Source: Halictus rubicundus
Lineage: Eukaryota; Arthropoda; Insecta; Hymenoptera; Halictidae
Direction of reading: 5' to 3'
Assembly (NCBI RefSeq): GCF_050948215.1
Contig: NW_027489003.1
Location: 62,001 to 126,000, forward strand
Length of the DNA: 64,000 nucleotides
Shown here: positions 51,900 through 64,000 of the stretch, one piece after another
How positions within the stretch are numbered: the stretch's first letter is position 1
Layout of the letters: each line of letters opens with the position of its first letter
The notes under the pieces: generated by a model
What the model was told of the DNA's origin: nothing
The model's input: only the letters and a program-made list of their open reading frames with translations
Database searches by the model: none
Made by a program: the position numbers and the translations under genes

Positions 51900-54800
51900 C
51901 TATCCTCTATCCTATCCTATCCTCTAACTTATCCTATCCTCTATCCTATCCTATCTTCTATCCTATCCAGTCCCCTATCCCATCCTCTATCCTATCCTTT
52001 CCTATATCCTATCCAATCCTCTATCCTATCCTCTATCCTATCCTATCCTCTATCCTATCCTATCCTCTATCCTATCCTATCGTCTATCCTATCCTATCCT
52101 CTATCCTATCCTATCCTCTATCCTATCCTATCCTCTATCCTATCCTATCCTCTATCCTATCCTATCCTCTATCCTATCCTATCCTCTATCCTATCCTATC
52201 CTCTATCCTATCCTATCCTCTATCCTATCCTATCCTCTATCCTATCCTATCCTCTATCCTATCCTATCCTCTATCCTATCCTATCCTCTATCCTATCCTA
52301 TCCTCTATCCTATCCTATCCTCTATCCTATCCTATGCTATCCTCTATCCTATCCAATCCCCTATCCTATCCACTATTCTATCCTATCCTCAATCCTATCC
52401 TATCCTCTATCCTATCCTATCCTCTATCCTATCATATCCTCTATCGTCTCCTATCCTCTATCCTATCCTATCCTCAATTCTATCCTATCCTCTATCCTAT
52501 TCTATCCTCTATCCTATCCTATCCTATTCTATGCTCTGTCCTATCCTATCCTTTATCCTATAATATCCCATATCCTATGCAATCCTCTATCGTATCATAT
52601 CCTCTATCGTATCCTATCCTGTATCCTATCCAATCCCCTATCCTGTACTCTATCCTATCCTATCCTCTAACTTATCCTATCCTCTATCCTATCCTATCCT
52701 CTATCCTATCCAGTCCCCTATCCCATCCTCTATCCTATCCTTTCCTCTTTCCTATAATATCCCCTATCCTATCCAATCATGTATCCTATTCTGTACCGTA
52801 TCCTCTATCCTATTCTATACTCTATATTATCCTATCCTCTATCCTATAATATCCCCTATCCTACGCTATCCTCTATCGTATCATATCCTCTATCGTATCC
52901 TATCCTGTATTCTATCCAATCCCCTATCCTATTCTCTATCCTATACTATCCTCTAACTTATCCTATCCTCTATCCTATCCAATCCCCTATCCTATCCTCT
53001 ATCCTCTATTCTATCCTGTATCCTATCCTCTATTCTATCCTGTATCCTATCCTCTATCCTATCCTATCCTCTATCCTATCCTATCCTCTATCCTATCCTA
53101 TCCTCTATCCTATCCTATCCTCTATCCTATCCTATCCTCTATCCTATCCTATCCTCTATCCTATCCTATCCTCTATCCTATCCTATCCTCTATCCTATCC
53201 TATCCTCTATCCTATCCTATCCTCTATCCTATCCTATCCTCTATCCTATCCTATCCCCTATCTTATCCTATCCTCTATCCTATCCTATCCTATATCCTAT
53301 CCTATCCTATCCTCTATCCTATCCTATCCTCTATCCTATCCTATACTCTATCCTATCCTATCCTCTATCCTATCCTATCCTCTATCCTATGCTATCCTCT
53401 ATCCTATCCTATCCTCTATCCTATCCTATCCTCTATCCTATCCTATCCTCTATCCTATCCTATCCTCTATCCTATCCTATCCTCTATCCTATCCTATCCT
53501 CTATCCTATCCTATCCTCTATCCTATCCAATCCCCTATCCTATGTTCTATCCGATCAGATCCTACCCTCTATCCTATACTATCCTCTACCTTATCCAATC
53601 CTCCATCCTATCCTATCCTCTATCCTATCCTATCCTCTATCCGATCGTCTATCCTATCCTATCCTCTATCCCATCCTCTATCCTATCCTATCCTCTATCC
53701 TATCCTATCCTCTATCCTATCCTATCCTCTATCCTATCCTATCCTCTATTCTATCCTATCCTCTATCCTATCCTATCCTCTATCCTATCCTCTATCCTAT
53801 CCTCTATCCTATCCTCTATCCTATCCTCTATCCTATCCTATCCTCTATCCTATCCTATCCTCTATCCTATCCTATTCTCTATCCTATCCAATCCTCTATC
53901 CTATCCTATCCTCAATCCTATCCTATCCTGTATCCTATCCTCTATCCTATCCTCTATCCTATCCTATCCTCTATCCTATCCTATCCTATCCTATCCTTTA
54001 TCCTATCCTTTATCCTATCGTATCCTCTATCCTAGCCCATCCTCTATCCTATCCTACCCTCTGTCCTATCCTTTCCTCTATCCTATCCTATCCTCAATCC
54101 TATCCTATACTCTATCTTATACTATCCTCTGTCCTATCCTATTTTCTATCCTATCCTATCCTCTATCATATCCTATCCTCTATCCTATCCTATCCTCTAT
54201 CCTATCCTATCCTCGATCCTATCCTATCCTCTATCCTATCCTTTCCTCAATTGTATTATATCCTCTATCCTATCCTATCCTCTATCCTATACTATCCTCT
54301 ACCTTATCCAATCCTCTATCCTATCCTATCCTCTATCCTATCATATCCTCTATCCGATCCTCTATCCTATCCTATCCTCTATTCTATCCTCTATCCAATC
54401 CTATCCTCTATCCTATCCTATCCTCTATCCTATCCTATTCTCTATCCTATCCTATCCTCTATCCAATACTCTATCGTATCCTCTATCCTATCCTATTCTC
54501 AATCATATCCTTTCCTCAATCCTATTATATCCTCTATCCTATCCTATCCTCTATCCTATACTATCCTCTACCTTATCCAATCCTCTATCCTATCCTATCC
54601 CCTATCACATCCTATCCTCTATCCTATCCTATGCTCTATCCTATCCTATCCTGTATCCTATCCTATCCTCTATCCTATCCTATCCTCTATCCTATCCTAT
54701 CCTCTATCCTATCCTATCCTCTATCCTATCAAATACCCTATCCTATCCTCTGCCCTATTCTATCCTCTATCCTATCCTATCCGCTATCCTTTCGTATCCT

Positions 54801-57800
54801 CTATCCTATCCTATCCTCTATCCTATCAAATCCCTTATCCTATCCTCTATCCTATCCTATCCTCTGTCCTATCTAATCCTCTATCCTATCCTATCCTCTA
54901 TCCTATCCTATCCTCTATCCTATCCTATCCTCTATCCTATCCTATCTTCTATCCTATCCTATCCTCTATCCTATCAAATCCCCTATCCTATCCTCTATCC
55001 TATCCTATCCTGTATCCTATCCAATCCTCTATCCTATCCTATCCTCTATCCTATCCTATCCTGTATCCTATCCAATCCTCTATCCTATCCTGTATCCTAT
55101 CCAATCCTCTATCCTATCCTATCATCTATCCTCAATCCTATCCTTTCCTGTATCATATCCAATCCTCTATCCTATCCTGTCCTCTATCCTATCCTATCCT
55201 CAATCCTATCCTATACAATCCCGTATCCTATCCTCTATTGTATCCTTTCCTGTATCCAATCCTATCCTCAATCCTATCCTTTCCTGTATCCTATCCTATC
55301 CTCTATCCTATCAAATCCACTGTCCTATCCTATCCTCTATCCTATCCTATCCTCTATCCTATCCTATCCTATCCTCTATCCTATCCTATCCTCTATCCTA
55401 TCCTATCTTCTATCCTATCCTATCCTCTATCCTATCCTATTCTCTATCCTATCCTATCCTCTATCCGATCCAATCCTCTATCCTATACTATCTTCTATCC
55501 TATCCTATCCTCTATCCTATCAAATCCCCTATACTATCCTCTATCCTATCCTATCCTCTATCCTATCCTATCTTCTATCCTATTCTATCCTCTATCCAGT
55601 CCTCTATCCTATCCTATCCTCTATCCTATCCTATCCTCTATCCTATCCTATCCTCTATCCTATAATATGCTCTATCCTATCCTATCCTCTATCCTATCCT
55701 ATCCTCTATCCTATCCTATCCTCTATCCTATGCTATCCTCTGTCCTATCCTATCCTCTATCCTATCCTATCCTCTATCCTATCCTATCCTCTATCCTATC
55801 CTATCTTCTATCCTATCCTATCCTCTATCCTATCAAATCCCCTATCCTATCCTCTATCCTATCCTATCTTCTATCCTATCCTATCCTCTATCCTATCCTA
55901 TCCAATCCCCTATCCTATCCTCTGTCCTATCCTATCCTCTATCCTATCCTATCCTCTATCCTATCCTATCCTCTATCCTATGCTATCCTCTGTCCTATCC
56001 TATCCTCTATCCTATCCTATCCTCTATCCTATAATATGCTCTATCCTATCCTATCCTCTATCCTATCCTATCGTCTATCCTATCCTCTATCCTATTCTAT
56101 CCTCTATCCTATCCTATCCTCTATCCTATCCTATCCTCTATCCTATCAAATACCCTATCCTATCCTCTGCCCTATTCTATCCTCTATCCTATCCTATCCG
56201 CTATCCTATCGTATCCTCTAACCTATCCTATCCTCTATCCTATCAAATCCCCTATCCTATCCTCTATCCTATCCTATCCTCTGTCCTATCCTATCATCTA
56301 TCCTCAATCCTATCCTTTCCTGTATCATATCCAATCCTCTATCCTATCCTGTCCTCTATCCTATCCTATCCTCAATCCTATCCTATACAATCCCGTATCC
56401 TATCCTCTATTCTATCCTATCATGTATCCAATCCTATCCTCAATCCTACCCTTTCCTGTATCCTATCCTATCCCCTATCCTATCCTATCCTCTATCCTAT
56501 CCTATCCTCTATCCTATCCTATCCTCTATCCTATCCTATGCTCTATCCTATCAAATACCCTATCCTATTCTCTATTCTATCCTGTCCTGTATCCTATCCA
56601 ATCCTCTATCCTATCGTATCCTCTATCCTATCCTATCCTCTATCCTATCAAATCCCCTATCCTATCCTCTATCCTATCCTATCCTCTGTCCTATCTAATC
56701 CTCTATCCTATCCTATCCTCTATCGTATCCTATCCTCTATCCTATCCTATCCTCTATCCTATCCTATCTTCTATCCTATCCTACCCTCTATCCTATCCAA
56801 TCCTCTATCCTATCCTATCCTCAATCCTATCCTATCCTGTATCCTATCCTCTATCCTATCCTCTATCCTATCCTCTGTCCTATCCTATTTTCTATCCTAT
56901 CCTATCCTCTATCATATCCTATCCTCTATCCTATCCTATCCTCTATCCTATCCTATCCTCTATCCTATCCTATCCTCTATCCTATCCTTTCCTCAATCCT
57001 ATTATATCCTCTATCCTATCCTACCCTCTATCCTATACTATCCTCTACCTTATCCAATCCTCTATCCTATCCTATCCTCTATCCTATCATATCCTCTATC
57101 CGATCCTCTATCCTATCCTATCCTCTATCCTATCATATCCTCTATCCGATCCTCTATCCTATCCTATCCTCTATTCTATCCTCTATCCAATCCTATCCTC
57201 TATCCTATCCTATCCTCTATCCTATCCTATTCTCTATCCTATCCTCTATCCTATCCTATCCTCTAACTTATCCTATCCTCTATCCTATCCTATCTTCTAT
57301 CCTATCCAGTCCCCTATCCCATCCTCTATCCTATCCTTTCCTATATCCTATCCAATCCTCTATCCTATCCTCTATCCTATCCTATCCTCTATCCTATCCT
57401 ATCCTCTATCCTATCCTATCCTCTATCCTATCCTATCCTCTATCCTATCCTATCCTCTATCCTATCCTATCCTCTATCCTATCCTATCCTCTATCCTATC
57501 CTATCCTCTATCCTATCCTATCCTCTATCCTATCCTATCCTCTATCCTATCCTATCCTCTATCCTATCCTATCCTCTATCCTATCCTATCCTCTATCCTA
57601 TCCTATCCTCTATCCTATCCTATCCTCTATCCTATCCTATCCTCTATCCTATCCTATGCTATCCTCTATCCTATCCAATCCCCTATCCTATCCACTATTC
57701 TATCCTATCCTCAATCCTATCCTATCCTCTATCCTATCCTATCCTCTATCCTATCATATCCTCTATCGTCTCCTATCCTCTATCCTATCCTATCCTCAAT

Positions 57801-58010
57801 TCTATCCTATCCTCTATCCTATTCTATCCTCTATCCTATCCTATCCTATTCTATGCTCTATCCTATCCTATCCTTTATCCTATAATATCCCATATCCTAT
57901 GCAATCCTCTATCGTATCATATCCTCTATCGTATCCTATCCTGTATCCTATCCAATCCCCTATCCTGTACTCTATCCTATCCTATCCTCTAACTTATCCT
58001 ATCCTCTATC
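51900..58010. repeat. Duplication pair, 5,339/5,322-bp spacing
   Basis: CTAACTTATCC at 51924 recurs at 57263 (offset 5,339). The ATG of TATGCTATCC at 52334 recurs at 57656 (5,322), followed by the same run of variants (CCACTATTC, TATCGTCTCC, CTCAATTC) for over 200 bases. The 17-base change in offset is one repeat unit. Only the ends of the stated span (about 51.9-52.7 and 57.2-58.0 kb) are the paired copies. Confidence 0.75.
54248..56230. repeat. Segmental duplication, copy 1 (partner 59,692-61,760)
   Basis: Rare words match the partner in the same order: CAATTGTATT 54248/59692, TCTATTGTATCC 55234/60811, TATAATATGC 55661/61221 and TGCCCTATT 56168/61694. Offsets are 5,444, 5,577, 5,560 and 5,526. 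The last three differ by 17 and 34 bases, which are whole units. It also contains the run of TTTCCTGTATCC, TATACAATCCCG and TCAAATCCACTG variants seen in the partner. Confidence 0.85.
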
Positions 58011-59691
58011 CTATCCTATCCTCTATCCTATCCTATCCTCTATCCTATCCTATCCTCTATCCTATCCTATACTCTATCCTATCCTATCCTCTATCCTATC
58101 CTATCCTCTATCCTATCCTATCCTCTATCCTATCCTATCCTCTATCCTATCCTATCCTCTATCCTATCCTATCCTCTATCCTATCCTATCCTCTATCCTA
58201 TCCTATCCTCTATCCTATCCTATCCTCTATCCTATCCTATCCTCTATCCTATCCTATCCTCTATCCTATCCTATCCTCTATCCTATCCTATCCTCTATCC
58301 TATCCAATCCCCTATCCTATGTTCTATCCGATCAGATCCTACCCTCTATCCTATCCTATCCTCTATCCTATCCTATCCTCTATCCTATCCTATCCTCTAT
58401 CCTATCCTATCCTCTATCCTATCCTATCCTCTATCCTATCCTATCCTCTATCCTATCCTATCCTCTATCCGATCCTCTATCCTATCCTATCCTCTATCCC
58501 ATCCTCTATCCTATCCTATCCTCTATCCTATCCTATCCTCTATCCTATCCTATCCTCTATCCTATCCTATCCTCTATCCTATCCTCTATCCTATCCTCTA
58601 TCCTATCCTCTATCCTATCCTATCCTCTATCCTATCCTCTATCCTATCCTCTATCCTATCCTATGCTTTCTCCTATCCTATCCTCTATTCTATCCTATCC
58701 TCTATCCTATCCTATCCTCTATCATATCCTCCATCCTATCCTCTATCCTATCCTCTATCCTATCCTCTATCCTATCCTATCCTCTATCCTATCCTATCCT
58801 CTATCCTATCCTATTCTCTATCCTATCCAATCCTCTATCCTATCCTATCCTCAATCCTATCCTATCCTGTATCCTATCCTCTATCCTATCCTCTATCCTA
58901 TCCTATCCTCTATCCTATCCTATCCTATCCTATCCTCTATCCTATCCAGTCCCCTATCCCATCCTCTATCCTATCCTTTCCTCTTTCCTATAATATCCCC
59001 TATCCTATCCAATCATGTATCCTATTCTGTACCGTATCCTCTATCCTATCCTATCCTCTATCCGATCCTCTATCCTATCCTATCCTCTATCCCATCCTCT
59101 ATCCTATCCTATCCTCTATCCTATCCTATCCTCTATCCTATCCTATCCTCTATCCTATCCTATCCTCTATCCTATCCTATCCTCTATCCTATCCTATCCT
59201 CTATTCTATCCTATCCTCTATCCTATCCTATCCTCTATCCTATCCTCTATCCTATCCTCTATCCTATCCTCTATCCTATCCTATCCTCTATCCTATCCTA
59301 TCCTCTATCCTATCCTATTCTCTATCCTATCCAATCCTCTATCCTATCCTATCCTCAATCCTATCCTATCCTGTATCCTATCCTCTATCCTATCCTCTAT
59401 CCTATCCTATCCTCTATCCTATCCTATCCTATCCTATCCTTTATCCTATCCTTTATCCTATCGTATCCTCTATCCTAGCCCATCCTCTATCCTATCCTAC
59501 CCTCTGTCCTATCCTTTCCTCTATCCTATCCTATCCTCAATCCTATCCTATACTCTATCTTATACTATCCTCTGTCCTATCCTACTTTTCTATCCTATCC
59601 TATCCTCTATCATATCCTATCCTCTATCCTATCCTATCCTCTATCCTATCCTATCCTCGATCCTATCCTATCCTCTATCCTATCCTTTCCT

Positions 59692-61760
59692 CAATTGTAT
59701 TATATCCTCTATCCTATCCTATCCTCTATCCTATACTATCCTCTACCTTATCCAATCCTCTATCCTATCCTATCCTCTATCCTATCATATCCTCTATCCG
59801 ATCCTCTATCCTATCCTATCCTCTATTCTATCCTCTATCCAATCCTATCCTCTATCCTATCCTATCCTCTATTCTATCCTCTATCCAATCCTATCCTCTA
59901 TCCTATCCTATCCTCTATCCTATCCTATTCTCTATCCTATCCTATCCTCTATCCAATACTCTATCGTATCCTCTATCCTATCCTATTCTCAATCATATCC
60001 TATCATCTGTCGTATCCCCTATCCTATCCTATCCCCTAATCTTTCCTCTATCCTATCCTTTCCTCTATCCTATCATCTATCCTATCCTATTCTCTATCCT
60101 ATCCTATCCTCGATCCTATCCTATCCTCTATCCTATCCTTTCCTCAATCCTATTATATCCTCTATCCTATCCTATCCTCTATCCTATACTATCCTCTACC
60201 TTATCCAATCCTCTATCCTATCCTATCCTCTATCACATCCTATCCTCTATCCTATCCTATCCTCTATCCTATCCTATCCTCTATCCTATCCTATCCTCTA
60301 TCCTATCAAATACCCTATCCTATCCTCTGCCCTATTCTATCCTCTATCCTATCCTATCCGCTATCCTTTCGTATCCTCTATCCTATCCTATCCTCTATCC
60401 TATCAAATCCCCTATCCTATCCTCTATCCTATCCTATCCTCTGTCCTATCTAATCCTCTATCCTATCCTATCCTCTATCGTATCCTATCCTCTATCCTAT
60501 ACTATCCTCTATCCTATCCTATCTTCTATCCTATCCTATCCTCTATCCTATCAAATCCCCTATCCTATCCTCTATCCTATCCTATCCTGTATCCTATCCA
60601 ATCCTCTATCCTATCCTATCCTCTATCCTATCCTATCCTGTATCCTATCCAATCCTCTATCCTATCCTGTATCCTATCCAATCCTCTATCCTATCCTATC
60701 ATCTATCCTCAATCCTATCCTTTCCTGTATCATATCCAATCCTCTATCCTATCCTGTCCTCTATCCTATCCTATCCTCAATCCTATCCTATACAATCCCG
60801 TATCCTATCCTCTATTGTATCCTTTCCTGTATCCAATCCTATCCTCAATCCTATCCTTTACTGTATCCTATCCTATCCTCTATCCTATCAAATCCACTGT
60901 CCTATCCTATCGTCTATCCTATCCTATCCTCTATCCTATTCTATCCTATCCTCTATCCTATCCTATCCTCTATCCTATCCTATCTTCTATCCTATCCTAT
61001 CCTCTATCCTATCCTATTCTCTATCCTATCCTATCCTCTATCCGATCCAATCCTCTATCCTATACTATCTTCTATCCTATCCTATCCTCTATCCTATCAA
61101 ATCCCCTATACTATCCTCTATCCTATCCTATCCTCTATCCTATCCTATCTTCTATCCTATTCTATCCTCTATCCAGTCCTCTATCCTATCCTATCCTCTA
61201 TCCTATCCTATCCTCTATCCTATAATATGCTCTATCCTATCCTATCCTCTATCCTATCCTATCCTCTATCCTATCCTATCCTCTATCCTATGCTATCCTC
61301 TGTCCTATCCTATCCTCTATCCTATCCTATCCTCTATCCTATCCTATCCTCTATCCTATCCTATCTTCTATCCTATCCTATTCTCTATCCTATCAAATCC
61401 CCTATCCTATCCTCTATCCTATCCTATCTTCTATCCTATCCTATCCTCTATCCTATCCTATCCAATCCCCTATCCTATCCTCTATCCTATCCTATCCTCT
61501 ATCCTATGCTATCCTCTGTCCTATCCTATCCTCTATCCTATCCTATCCTCTATCCTATAATATGCTCTATCCTATCCTATCCTCTATCCTATCCTATCGT
61601 CTATCCTATCCTCTATCCTATTCTATCCTCTATCCTATCCTATCCTCTATCCTATCCTATCCTCTATCCTATCAAATACCCTATCCTATCCTCTGCCCTA
61701 TTCTATCCTCTATCCTATCCTATCCGCTATCCTATCGTATCCTCTAACCTATCCTATCCT
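59692..61760. repeat. Segmental duplication, copy 2 (partner 54,248-56,230)
   Basis: This is the second copy of the block described at 54248. Small differences include TTTACTGTATCC near 60859 in place of TTTCCTGTATCC, and TACTTTTCTATCC just upstream (about 59584) where related copies have TATTTTCTATCC. Confidence 0.85.
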
Positions 61761-64000
61761 CTATCCTATCCAATCCTCTATCCTATCCTATCCTCAATCC
61801 TATCCTATCCTGTATCCTATCCTCTATCCTATCCTCTATCCTATCCTATCCTCTATCCTATCCTATCCTATCCTATCCTTTATCCTATCCTTTATCCTAT
61901 CGTATCCTCTATCCTAGCCCATCCTCTATCCTATCCTACCCTCTGTCCTATCCTTTCCTCTATCCTATCCTATCCTCAATCCTATCCTATACTCTATCTT
62001 ATACTATCCTCTATCCTATTCTAACTTCTATCCTATCCTATCCTCTATCCTATCCTATCCTCCATCCTATCCTATCCTCTATCCTATCCTATCCTCTATC
62101 CTATCCTATCCTCTATCCTATGCTATCCTCTGCCCTATTCTATCCTCTATCCTATCCTATCCGCTATCCTATCGTATCCTCTAACCTATCCTATCCTCTA
62201 TCCTATCCAATCCTCTATCCTATCCTATCCTCAATCCTATCCTATCCTGTATCCTATCCTCTATCCTATCCTCTATCCTATCCTATCCTCTATCCTATCC
62301 TCTATCCTATCCTATCCTCTATCCTATCCTATCCTCTATCCTATCCTATCCACTATCCTATCCTATCCTATCCTCTATCCTATTCTATCCTCTATCCTAT
62401 CCTATCCTCTATCCTATCCTATCCTCTATCCTATCCTATCCTCTATCCTATCCTATCCTCTATCCTATCCTATCCTCTATCCTATCCTATCATCTATCCT
62501 ATCCTATCCTCTATACTATCCTATCCTCTATCCTATCGTATCCTCTATCCTATCCTATCCTCTATCGTCTTCTGTCCTCTCTCCTATCCAATCTCCTATC
62601 CTATCCTCAATCCTATCCTATCTACTATCCTATCCTATCCAATCCTCTGTCCTATCCTCTATCCTATCAAATACCCTATCCTATCCTCTGCCCTATTCTA
62701 TCCTCTATCCTATCCTATCCGCTATCCTATCGTATCCTCTAACCTATCCTATCCTCTATCCTATCCAATCCTCTATCCTATCCTATCCTCTATCCTATCC
62801 TATCCTCTATCCTATCCTATCCTCTATCCTATCCTATCCTCTATCCTATCCTATCCTCTATCCTATCCTATCCTCTATCCTATCCTATCCTCTATCCTAT
62901 CCTATCCTCTATCCTATCCTATCCTATCCTATCCTCTATCCTATCCTATCCTCTATCCTATCCTATCCTCTATCCTATCCTATCCTCTATCCTATCCTAT
63001 TCTCTATCCGATCCTATCCTCTATCCTATCCAATCTCCTATCCTATCCTCTATCCTATCCAATCCTATATCCTATACTTTATCCTATCCTATTCTCTATC
63101 CTATCCTTTCCTATCCTTTCCTATCCTCTATCCTATCCTATCCTATCCTCTATCCTATCCTATCCTCTATCCTATAATATGCTCTATCCTATCCTATCCT
63201 CTATCCTATCCTATCGTCTATCCTATCCTCTATCCTATTCTATCCTCTATCCTATCCTATCCTCTATCCTATCCTATCCTCTATCCTATCAAATACCCTA
63301 TCCTATCCTCTGCCCTATTCTATCCTCTATCCTATCCTATCCGCTATCCTATCGTATCCTCTAACCTATCCTATCCTCTATCCTATCCAATCCTCTATCC
63401 TATCCTATCCTCAATCCTATCCTATCCTGTATCCTATCCTCTATCCTATCCTCTATCCTATCCTATCCTCTATCCTATCCTATCCTATCCTATCCTTTAT
63501 CCTATCCTTTATCCTATCGTATCCTCTATCCTAGCCCATCCTCTATCCTATCCTACCCTCTGTCCTATCCTTTCCTCTATCCTATCCTATCCTCAATCCT
63601 ATCCTATACTCTATCTTATACTATCCTCTATCCTATTCTAACTTCTATCCTATCCTATCCTCTATCCTATCCTATCCTCCATCCTATCCTATCCTCTATC
63701 CTATCCTATCCTCTATCCTATCCTATCCTCTATCCTATGCTATCCTCTGCCCTATTCTATCCTCTATCCTATCCTATCCGCTATCCTATCGTATCCTCTA
63801 ACCTATCCTATCCTCTATCCTATCCAATCCTCTATCCTATCCTATCCTCAATCCTATCCTATCCTGTATCCTATCCTCTATCCTATCCTCTATCCTATCC
63901 TATCCTCTATCCTATCCTCTATCCTATCCTATCCTCTATCCTATCCTATCCTCTATCCTATCCTATCCACTATCCTATCCTATCCTATCCTCTATCCTAT
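61500..64000. repeat. Tandem duplication, 1,617-bp spacing, cut by the window end
   Basis: TATGCTCTATCC at 61561/63178, CTAACCTATCC at 61744/63361 and TGCCCTATT at 62131/63748 share one offset of 1,617 bases. The second copy continues to the end of the window, so its full length is unknown. Confidence 0.85.

Larger units (their letters stand above)
44001..64000. repeat. 17-bp satellite array, block H (homogeneous, nested duplications)
   Basis: Mainly perfect 17-base units, with patches of 12-base units and recurring variant modules: TATGTTCTATCCGATCAG (44002, 47011, 48693, 51103, 53541, 58318), ATGTATCCTATTCTG (45128, 45414, 48026, 52779, 59015) and TATGCTTTCTCC (several). Stops are rare, so this block has the longest frames. 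The right edge is cut by the window. No genes, RNAs or foreign inserts are visible in these 20 kb. Confidence 0.96.

Noticed and set aside
7796..63364. Many forward open frames of 100-1,147 codons as real repeat-protein genes
   Set aside because: All are translations of the stop-free 17-base unit, overlap each other in different phases with the same peptide, and end at random variants. There is no non-repeat domain, leader, intron signal or promoter.
1..64000. Telomere
   Set aside because: CCTAA occurs only as isolated variants, never as a tandem run. The pentamer CCTAT and the CCTCTAT word are not a known telomere repeat, and there is no terminal structure in the window.
1..64000. CRISPR array
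   Set aside because: Units are contiguous, with no unique spacers between repeats, and no cas-like genes are present.
1..64000. CENP-B box or other named centromere motif in the satellite
   Set aside because: The forward units are almost free of G and contain no match to the CENP-B box pattern. Centromere identity cannot be judged from sequence alone.

Overview
The window is almost entirely satellite DNA. About 61.8 of the 64 kb is built from the 17-base unit CCTCTATCCTATCCTAT (words of 7+5+5 bases). Shortened 12-base (7+5) units and bare CCTAT pentamers are mixed in, together with recurrent point variants. I found no gene I would defend. The many long forward reading frames are a property of the repeat. 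The unit has no stop codon in any forward frame, and because 17 is not divisible by 3, every forward frame reads the same 17-residue peptide (SYPLSYPILYPILSSIL). The reverse strand carries TAG in all three frames of every unit.

This is eukaryotic heterochromatin, probably pericentromeric or subtelomeric. The one non-satellite island is visibly rich in CpG and has LTR-like ends and a TATA box, which would suit an insect such as a hymenopteran. That taxonomic guess is weak.

Layout: 1-2768 is a mixed 17/12-base satellite rich in CAAATCCCC, ATAATATCC and TATCGTC variants. 2769-4975 is a 2,207-base island that looks like a solo LTR: TGTAACCG...CGGTTACA ends, flanking ATCC duplication, a TATA box at 3160-3168 and about six copies of an internal 140-base tandem repeat. 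Removing the island and one ATCC rejoins the satellite in exact 17-base phase. 4976-7790 resumes the same satellite subfamily. 7791-13100 is more homogeneous, with four spaced copies of a module. 13101-17340 is mixed. 17341-25965 holds higher-order repeats with a 1,336-base tandem period, copied again 5,548 bases away. 25966-38050 is a more diverged subfamily rich in GTATCC, AATCC and CTCAATCC variants, with 1,285/1,331- and 2,207-base spacings. 38051-64000 is the most homogeneous part, with nested duplications (1,795, 286, about 5,300-5,580 and 1,617 bases) and the longest open frames.

The main biological content is the record of array growth. Shared variants show many rounds of nested segmental duplication, and several copy pairs drift in spacing by 17, 34 or 51 bases, as expected from gain and loss of whole units. 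The strand asymmetry is extreme: the forward consensus has no G, and the reverse strand has GG every 5-7 bases. The pentamer ATAGG is one base from the insect telomere repeat TTAGG, but no true telomeric array is present.
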